A DNA stretch of 64,000 nucleotides, taken from assembly GCA_000733355.1 (NCBI GenBank), contig JNVV01000054.1, forward strand, positions 16,093 through 80,092, given 5' to 3'. The notes below the pieces were generated by a model. The model was given only the letters and a program-made list of their open reading frames with translations, was not told where the DNA came from and did not search any database. The DNA is from Falciphora oryzae (Eukaryota > Ascomycota > Sordariomycetes > Magnaporthales > Magnaporthaceae). Below are positions 57,015 to 64,000 of this stretch, piece by piece. The translations under genes and the position numbers were made by a program. The stretch's first letter is position 1; the number at the start of each line of letters is the position of its first letter.

Positions 57015-59309
57015 ATGTCCTCAGAATCCAACAGCCACTACTCATCCTACTTACTTCCAACCTCACTGGGCGGCAGTGCCTTGCCAGATGGCACGAGGGC
57101 AAACTTGTGGAAAATCCCTGGACTTGACAAGGCGGCATTTTATGCGGCCGCGCTCTACCTCCATGTTGCCGCCAAGGGGCAGCTCCGGGACTCGGATTTC
57201 CACGAAGAGCCCCGCGAGAGCCAGACACCCCAGGAGTACCGAGATTTCCTCGATCGGTTGGCCGACTGCTTTGCCCGATCAAAGGGCAAGGACGCCCAGG
57301 CACACGTGTCTGCGGCAGGAATGGCGCTTGACAGAGAGGAGCGCAAAATTACCATCTATGTGGCCAAGAACGTCAGTGGCCAAAAGGTCGACGGCACTGC
57401 CTACAAGCCCGCCGCGGTTCCCCCAGCCGCGGGGAATGAGGACAGGGATTTCGCGCAGCAGCTCTGTCAATGGTTCAATGACCTGTCCTGCGGCGAGGCA
57501 CCCCGTGGGAGCCATGGCGCAGCCGGGACAGGTCCCCGGGGACCCGCGTGGGACGGCATGCGGCGGCATAATTCATCCCGGCTCGAGTACTACGTGCGCA
57601 GGATTGCCGACTGGACGGACGTAGGCCTCCCATACGTATCCAGATTCGGCCTTACGCACCGGTCCACCATTCAAAATGAAGCCTGGTACGCTGCCAGTCC
57701 TGTCATCGAAGCATGCAGGAAAATCGACGTGAGCTCTTCGGGGGATCCGGTGGTCAAGGACCTGGGAGTCACGCTCGACAGCTGCGCAAGGGCTGCGTCG
57801 GAGTGTCGGTCTAAGGGGGGGTTCCGCTTCTTCAGTGCCCTGGTTGACAGCATCCTCCAGGACGATCTGTACAATGATCAAGAGAAAAGCCTGTGTCGTG
57901 TTGTGAAGTGGATCGACTATCTGGGGCGACTCGGCGATACTTACTCGGTCTTTCACGATTTTTGCACGGCCTCTGAACGGCGAGGATACGCCTACGAGAT
58001 TGTGGTCCTAGACTCACCGGTCGAGGAATCGTGGGATGTAGCGACCTACAAGCACACAATCGAGGCATGGGTCGGCGGGCTTGGGCTCGACGAGGAGCGC
58101 CACAACCGCAAGACCAGCAGGGAAGTACTGGCCGACTTCACCAGCGCAAGAGGCAGCCGCGGTACAGCACGTGTTCACTGCGAGATTCAACTTGTCCACC
58201 ACTTCGCCCAGCTCGATACCCCGAGGCCCTTCGACTATATTGGGTGCAGCAAAAAGTCGTGCTGGCTGTGTTGGCAACTGCTCGGGCACCACGGGAAATT
58301 TACGACCAAGGGCACGCATCGCATGATTTACCCCATGTGGGCATACCCGGACGACTTCCCACCGGCCGAGTTGGGACTTGCCGCGGCCCTGGCTGCCACC
58401 AGCAGGGACATGATGGCCCTGATCCAGGACAAGGCTCTGTTGAAGAAAGACTTCAGCTCGCGGAAGAACATCACGCACACGTCCCGCCGTGAACCGTATC
58501 CTCAGTTTGACGAGACTTCGTCGACAGTGGCCACTTCCTCGACCATGACCTCTTCGGACGCCCCCACGATGGCTAGCCGAATGGCGGCGTCTTGGAGAAG
58601 CAGCATCACGTCTCCGGGCGCTCCGGCTCCCACCCTCGAGGTGAAGTGGCTTCATTACCTTCCCCTCACACAAGTGCCCTGCATCCGCTTCCCGGCAGCC
58701 GGGGACGGCCCAGACGGGCACAGCCCCAGCCCGCGGGTCGAGTATGTCGACATGTACGATCCGGATAGGTCGAGCGGCGGAAAGCTTTACCACCCCGGTG
58801 TTTTGAGTCGCCAGACGGAAATTGAAGGCGGGCTGAAAAAGGCTTTATTCGAATTCGAACTAGAGCACGCACTACCTCCTCTCCTGCCCTTTCTCCTACA
58901 AGTCGTCGAGCGGGAACATGTCGAGAGAATACGCTGGGAGGCTGCTGAGATCCCAGATATTGAGACCGAAACTTACCGCAAGAATTACGTCGTCATTTTC
59001 AGGATGGGGGGTGGCCTGCAGAGAAACCCGTGGTTCTCGAGCATAATGGCAGAGGGTCAAGGGGGCAAGATCGACGAGGAGGGGTTTCCTTGGTTCGGAG
59101 ATGTATACGTTTGTGCCCTTGAATCCCGAACAGACGGAGACACGGGGCTCTTCGGCCGACAAACGCTCATACAACACGAAGACCAGTTGGATGTCGAGCG
59201 ATGCGCGAGTCTTCTCACAGAGAGGCTGACTCCCCAGTTCGGAGCGGCGTTGGCTCACAGAGTAAGAAGGAAGCTGACACTGATTCGGTCGGCGACAGAA
59301 GATTACTAG
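57015..59309 (+). CDS. OTT_1508-like deaminase-fold protein
   Basis: It is a single exon of 764 residues. In the middle, the cytidine-deaminase-fold zinc site appears as VHCEIQLVHHF (H/C-x-E, about 388) followed by FDYIGCSKKSCWLCWQLL (CWLC, about 416-419), the arrangement of the OTT_1508-like family recorded in many fungi. The N-terminal ~350 residues are helical with conserved-looking blocks (HNSSRLEYYVRRIADW and WIDYLGRLGDTYSVFHDF). A C-terminal region (about 545-764; VKWLHYLPLTQVP, then YRKNYVVIFRMGGGLQRNPW) is unassigned. Related bacterial deaminases are polymorphic toxins or nucleic-acid editors, but the fungal members' substrate is unknown. I started at MSSESNSHYSS. Single-exon form in an intron-rich window is notable. 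Confidence 0.8.
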   Translation: MSSESNSHYSSYLLPTSLGGSALPDGTRANLWKIPGLDKAAFYAAALYLHVAAKGQLRDSDFHEEPRESQTPQEYRDFLDRLADCFARSKGKDAQAHVSAAGMALDREERKITIYVAKNVSGQKVDGTAYKPAAVPPAAGNEDRDFAQQLCQWFNDLSCGEAPRGSHGAAGTGPRGPAWDGMRRHNSSRLEYYVRRIADWTDVGLPYVSRFGLTHRSTIQNEAWYAASPVIEACRKIDVSSSGDPVVKDLGVTLDSCARAASECRSKGGFRFFSALVDSILQDDLYNDQEKSLCRVVKWIDYLGRLGDTYSVFHDFCTASERRGYAYEIVVLDSPVEESWDVATYKHTIEAWVGGLGLDEERHNRKTSREVLADFTSARGSRGTARVHCEIQLVHHFAQLDTPRPFDYIGCSKKSCWLCWQLLGHHGKFTTKGTHRMIYPMWAYPDDFPPAELGLAAALAATSRDMMALIQDKALLKKDFSSRKNITHTSRREPYPQFDETSSTVATSSTMTSSDAPTMASRMAASWRSSITSPGAPAPTLEVKWLHYLPLTQVPCIRFPAAGDGPDGHSPSPRVEYVDMYDPDRSSGGKLYHPGVLSRQTEIEGGLKKALFEFELEHALPPLLPFLLQVVEREHVERIRWEAAEIPDIETETYRKNYVVIFRMGGGLQRNPWFSSIMAEGQGGKIDEEGFPWFGDVYVCALESRTDGDTGLFGRQTLIQHEDQLDVERCASLLTERLTPQFGAALAHRVRRKLTLIRSATEDY

Positions 59310-59839
59310 CAAAGACAGAAGACTAGGTACGCAACGGAAATGTCAAGATGTATAGGCCCTCGGATCATGTCGGGCGTCCCGTTTTCTACACAGATCCGGC
59401 AGGTCAGGGGGCTGCGGCCAGAGTGCACGATGGAATTTGATGCTGTCCAAAGATGCTCGGCAGGGGTTCGCAGTGGGGGTAGGCCCTGTGCTGGATGCGG
59501 GTTTCTGCCTGCCGCGGTGGTGTGGGGACTCTTCAATCTCGCCTCAACTCACATTTCACCTGTGCTCACATCGAATTGGGCTCAAAGTGGGCAGACACTC
59601 ACTCACAGAACGTGAACCATCATTAATCGATGTGCGCCTCAACACCGAACAAACCATGCGTAGGTGGCCTGCTGCTGCCCATATATCCTTCCGTCAACCC
59701 CCACGCCATCATTCGTCGTCCGTCATTACTACTAGTACAGATTCTGCTGCCAATCTGCAGGCGATTTGGAAACGAGAAACACCAGGTTCAAGACAAAGAA
59801 AGCCCCGTGGTTCCCAGCCACCGGTCCAGTCTGCCCTGC
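59310..59839. terminator. 3' region between convergent genes
   Basis: 530 bp between the deaminase-like gene (+) and the GPCR gene (-). No gene is recognised; two plus-strand frames are open but have no signal. Confidence 0.4.
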
Positions 59840-61692
59840 TCAACCACCCCTTGCATGGCCTGGGGCTGTCCCCACATGATCTGCGTTGTGCCCGCCCCTG
59901 TCCCTGTCCCCGTCCCTGTCGACCGAGGTGACAGTCGCCGTGGTAAATGACGACATGGTGGACTTGGTCGCCATCTGCGAGCTCGTGCTGGCGGTGCTGT
60001 TGCTAAAGTTGGTCTCCCTGAGCTCGATGGCGCGGCTGTCCTGCGTCTGGCGCGACGCCCCGCCGCGCAGGTTGGGCCTGAACTCGGCCGAGCCGTTGAT
60101 GGACGACAGCCGCTGCCGGAACGTGCGCCCCCTCGCCGACTCGATGGCCAGCAGCCCGCCCGGGTCCTTGGTCGGGAACATGACGCGCACCAGCACGCGC
60201 ACCAGCACGCGGATCGCGGGCAGGCTGATGACCAGCACCGACACGGCGATCTCGATGCCCGACCAGACGAGCGCGTCGGTCGCGTCCCACGTCGGGTTGC
60301 GGCTGTCGCCAAACTTGATGACGTACTGCATGCGCACGCAGCTCGTGATGAGGACGAAGATGCCCAGCCCGAACATGCCCGCCGCCTTGCCGCGGATCCG
60401 CCGGTCCAGCTTGTACACGACGGGGATGGGGATTGACAGGACGGCGAAGTCGAGCACGATGCTGACGCCGGCCACCGACAGCGCCAGCGCGTTGATGTTG
60501 ATGCACCGACGGTCGCCCGCCAGGAACGCCAGCCCCTGCGTCCAGCCCTCCCAGAAGACGCTGACGGGGACGCACTGAAACACCTGCATCAGCAGCAGCG
60601 TCGTCGTCGACACCACCACCACGCCCAGCGTCACGAAGGCGACGCGCCGCACCTCCTGGTGCGTGAACACGCGCAGGTAGAAGCACAGCATCGACGCCTT
60701 GGTCAGCCCCAGCAGCACCACGTAAAACGCCTCCCCCGCGTAGAAGACCTTGAGCGACTCAGTGACGGCGCTCGGCTCCACGAACCATATGTCGATGCTA
60801 GGTGACCGGTAGTTCCATGTCAGTGTGAGTTTGAGAGGAACGGTAGTGGCAGATGCTACGCACCCAAACGCTAGATGGCCCGCTAAGACACACGAACATA
60901 CTCCAATGTCAGCGCCAATGCCTCATCGATCTCCTGGAGATGCAAGCGCAAGCCTAAGCCGTGCAAGTACTAACCGTAGTGGCCGCAAAACAAGAATGCC
61001 ATGTACAATGGCTATGATGGAAGAAAGCTTTGTCAGCCTCGCGCAGGTCCTGCGACGCCCAGACAGCAGCTCCGAGACCCCGCCATCGTCCGTCTTACCA
61101 GTATGGCCACCGTTATCCAGTCGTCCAGCCCGGTGCGGTCCATGGTGTACCATCGCGAGAATATGCGCAGGCAGATGGACAGCAGCGCGATGCCGTGCAG
61201 GACGCCCGCGGCGTGGATGTCGGCCTTGCGGAGCCGGAGCGGGAGATCGCAGACCTGGGCCTGGACCAGTCCCGTTTCTTGCTTTTGCGTCAGTATTCCT
61301 CCCCCTCTCTTATCCCCCTCTGCGCGCGTTCGTTGCTCTTACTAATGGCGTCTGGGCCGGTGCAGTTGGCCAAGACGCAGTCCTGGACCAGTCCATACAG
61401 GTCTTGATTGCCGCAGAGGCACGTCGTGTTGGTCACCGAGTTGCATGGCGAGCCGGGGACGGACTGCAAAATGCAGGTCACCTAGAGGATGTGTCCGGTA
61501 GTCGCAAAGTAAGCATCGCCGCTGCCATAGGGAAACTGGCTCTCCTCCCTCCTCCCCCTTCTCGCGTCCACGTACCCCGCAGGCCGGAGTTTGCGCGATG
61601 GCTTGGCTGATTGGTATCCCCGCCAGACATAGTGTCGCGAAGGACGCCATCAAGGACAGGAAGACAAAGAGAGGAGAGCCTAATAGCCTCAT
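59840..61692 (-). CDS. CFEM-domain Pth11-like G-protein-coupled receptor
   Basis: Six exons, in order: 61692-61576, 61481-61343, 61277-61099, 61011-60975, 60882-60864 (19 nt) and 60797-59840, for 482 residues. A signal peptide (LLGSPLFVFLSLMASFATLC) precedes an eight-cysteine CFEM domain (Cys in ACG, VTC, SPC, TTCLC, QDC, ANC and VCD). The seven-helix domain follows: HAAGVLHGIALLSICLRIFS, ITVAILPLYMAFLFCGHYA, AFYVVLLGLTKASMLCFYLR, VAFVTLGVVVVSTTTLLLMQ, ALALSVAGVSIVLDFAVLSI and more, then a Ser/Thr-rich tail. GIDIWFVEPSAVT is assembled across three exons. All introns have CTGAC-like branches or good ends and the total is in frame. Pth11-type receptors sense surfaces or host cues in fungi; the ligand here is unknown. 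Confidence 0.88.
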
Positions 61693-63603
61693 CTTGGTCG
61701 AGGGCAGGACACCCAATGTTGTGTGGGGCACGCCGCTGCCCAGCATCGGTTGGCGGGCTGTCGTATAGTGGCCGCCTCTCGCTTTTTTCCCCTCCCGCTC
61801 TTCCTTTCTCTCGTTTCCCTCTCTTGAGTGAAGACCCGTTGGTCGGAAGAAAAGCACGTGGCCGGATGCGGAGGGTCGGACAAGGTACTGCGTAAAAAGA
61901 GGCGGCAGTTTGCTCGACGGGGGACAAGGAGGGGCGGTTAGTTACTATGACACGCGGCGGTTTGCTTGTTTGCTTGTTTGCGTTTTCCCCGCCGGTATCC
62001 GGGGGTGTGCAAAAGTAAGAGGAGAGGGCAGTAGGGCTGGACGGTGGAGCAAACAAAAGGACGGCTTCCAGGACGGGAATGCTGCAAGAGGATGCCGACG
62101 GCGTTTCCTTTTTAAAAGAAGGGATGGTCCCTCCTCCCCGTGGTCGCGGCCCCGTCCGATCATCTTTCTTTTCAGAAAAGCAGATTTGATGCAGGTCAGG
62201 CAGATCAGCACCAATACTTCACTCCTCCGAATGCACACCACGCGCACATGGCAGCAGACGGCCCCCCATGTTACCCTGACGCTTGCTAAAGGGAATCATC
62301 ATGTAAGCTAAAAGAGCTCCTGGGACGTGGGTTAGAGTTGGGGGTCGGGTGGCGTTCGGCGATATATTCGCATGAAGCTGCTGCTGTAGGAGGGAAGGGT
62401 TGCCTCTCCACATGGCCTGCCTTGGCGTGGCGGACTGTTCCTGTTGGGGCAGACATCAGATATTCAGGCTGGAGCACGGCCGGGTTGGCCGTAGGAAGCT
62501 TTGCCTGTATCCGGTCTGCGTTCCCGGGGAACACACGGGCAGGTTTTTGACTCGGACACCGACATGAGGCACGCACGCATATGCAGCCGCGAAATGGGAG
62601 TGACAAGGCCTCCTAGCACACGACGCAGCCACACACACCCTCATGTTGCTCGCCGTCCTCGTCCTGCTGTTCCTCTCCGGCTGTCAAGCAAGCCATGATG
62701 GGCCGGATCTGGCAAAAGCCACGCCACCAAAGAAACCCATCCCCGCCGCCGCACCTAGCTAACAAGCCCCCCCTCTCCGGCACACTCGCCGGCCGAACGC
62801 ACTACTACCACCCGCAGCGCTCACAACGCCCCGGCGTTTATACGCCCTACTGCCGATCGCCCGCTTACCAACAAGGAGCGCCGGAATGCGGCCCGACCCC
62901 CGCGTGCCTTCGGGTTTAATTTGTTAGCCGCCTCGATAGCAGCACAATAGCCTGGTGTAGATAAGCTTAGGTAGCGCTAGCACGTCGTATGTCCCTAGGG
63001 AGGCAGGGACTGGTAGATCCCGACTCCACCGACGTTAAATATACTCCTCCTCCTCCTCCGGCGTTCACCACCGAAAATCGAGCGAAAAAAAAATAAAAGA
63101 GTGCAGAGGATGTTTTAGGACAGCCACTTTGCAATAAGAGAAGGTCAAAGGGCTCATGACCTGTGCGAGGTGCAGGAAACGGTGCACCAAGGATGCCATG
63201 TTCCATCCTGGAAACGGAAGGGCTGTCTAGGGTAGCGAGATGCCAGGTCTACCTACGGGTTCGGGCCCGTGCATAGGTGCCTCAGGCATGTCAAACACAA
63301 CGCCTTGGTCCTCAGCCGCACGAGATAACCCCACCCGGTGATGTTCTCCTTTCCCCTCGATCACCTTCCACGATCACGCACAAGGCTGCTCACGTACCAG
63401 AGTATAGCACGTTGTACGGCGTTCTTACGCTCGTTTGACGTGTATCTCCTGCGTTACCCTAGAAGCAGCTTGGGAATAGCGGAACTCGGAACATCACGGT
63501 TGCCGTGCCGTACATACCCACATTGTTTCCTGCGCCCACTTTGCATACAGCAGGTGTAATATCTCAGAACTCACGGCAAGGGTTTCAACTCAGGACCATC
63601 GTC
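61693..63603. other. GPCR upstream region and repeat-bearing edge
   Basis: About 1.9 kb without a supported gene. The first few hundred bases form the GPCR promoter on the minus strand. A plus-strand frame at 62695-62919 (P- and Y-rich) has no family match. The dispersed repeat B lies at 62970-63060. Confidence 0.4.
62970..63060 (-). repeat. Dispersed ~90 bp repeat, copy B (inverted)
   Basis: This is the reverse complement of copy A at 2165-2255, with about ten differences: GTAGCGCTAGCACGTCGTAT, CCCTAGGGAGG, GACTGGTAGATCCCGACT, CGACGTTAAATATACTCC and a CTC run. The copies bracket the whole gene-rich part of the window. Confidence 0.7.
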
Positions 63604-64000
63604 ATGTATTCTGCATTGGCAAGCGCTTCACGGCTGAAGCCCGAGATTCGGCTGGCGCAAGAAGTTTCGGAGTTCGAGGCCGCCCTGTCCGACGAGCAGA
63701 AAGCGACCTTCCGTTCCTACAATCCCAAGCGCTGGCATCACCGTTAGATATTGGTGACACCATGGTACTAACGGCTGAGATTGACAGTCTCGCTGCCGGA
63801 AGGGGACACCGTGGAGGTGTTTCGGGCCTCGCTTCAGCAATATCCTACAGACCATCCAACAGTTCGCCGCTCTTGGGGATGTCGTGCTAGGCGCTTCTCA
63901 GAATATAGTTGCTTGCGGCGTCTGGTCACTCGTGCGGATGACGTTACTCGTAAGTTAATATCTTAACCCCACTTGTTTTCTCTCGTATTAACATTTTTGT
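63604..64000 (+). pseudogene. Frameshifted N-terminal part of a STAND/NLR-type protein gene
   Basis: From the ATG at 63604 the frame encodes LKPEIRLAQEVSEFEAALSD, EQKATFRSY, resembling the helical N-terminal region of many fungal NACHT/STAND (NLR-like) proteins. The coherent sequence then jumps frame near 63720 (to QALASPLDIGDTMVLTAEID), and again near 63815 (to NILQTIQQFAALGDVV, then NIVACGVWSLVRMTLL). Each jump fits a 1-bp loss. A clear GTAAGT donor follows at 63950, and the gene runs off the window. Nucleotide-binding and repeat domains, if still present, would lie beyond 64000. Fungal STAND proteins act in heterokaryon incompatibility and allorecognition; that role is family knowledge, not seen here. 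Confidence 0.6.

Noticed and set aside
1..64000. CRISPR arrays, bacterial operons, rRNA
   Set aside because: No regularly spaced repeats with unique spacers; spliceosomal introns throughout show a eukaryotic nuclear genome.

Overview
The window is nuclear DNA from a filamentous ascomycete (Pezizomycotina). Sordariomycetes is my inference from protein family content and GC-rich codon use. Genes have short introns (about 55-170 bp) with GT/AG ends and CTGAC/CTAAC branch sites. There are no operons or ribosome binding sites, and the families include a CFEM/Pth11-like GPCR, a CVNH lectin, an OTT_1508-like deaminase and a fungal STAND-type relic. No tRNA, rRNA or CRISPR was seen.

Left edge (1-4.3 kb): decayed DNA with a tandem duplication, a membrane-protein relic carrying in-frame stops, an RNase H remnant of a non-LTR retroelement, and a ~90 bp repeat that recurs in opposite orientation at 63.0 kb. 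Then a dense housekeeping block: a CAMK-like kinase (4.3-7.4), GGTase-I beta subunit CDC43 (8.0-9.6, -), ILM1 (10.1-10.9, +), the NatB auxiliary subunit NAA25/MDM20 (11.3-15.0, -), a secreted CVNH protein (16.2-16.8), a disordered nuclear-type protein with SUMO-interaction-like motifs and a triplicated module (17.8-20.6), and a delta-12 fatty acid desaturase (21.6-23.2, -).

Middle: a long gene-poor stretch, two divergent orphan genes with acidic and basic low-complexity sequence (25.7-27.4 -, 28.3-29.9 +), a GT90/CAP10-like glycosyltransferase (30.7-34.0, -), and a repeat-rich interval containing a MITE inserted into a 64-bp tandem repeat. A small three-exon gene there, COX23 (36.05-36.50, -), is not visible as a single long ORF. 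CCT2 (37.8-39.6, -) and eIF3b (40.5-43.0, +) share a divergent promoter. A GT31-like glycosyltransferase and a TBC-domain protein lacking both catalytic fingers follow.

Right end (53.4-64 kb) is accessory in character: a DUF2470 membrane protein, a CorA-like transporter divergent from an OTT_1508-like deaminase, a CFEM-GPCR with a 19-nt micro-exon, dispersed repeats, and a frameshifted STAND/NLR-type gene running off the edge. Exon models were derived by hand from splice consensus, frame and family expectation. Every multi-exon coding model reported closes to a multiple of three, but none was checked against transcripts.
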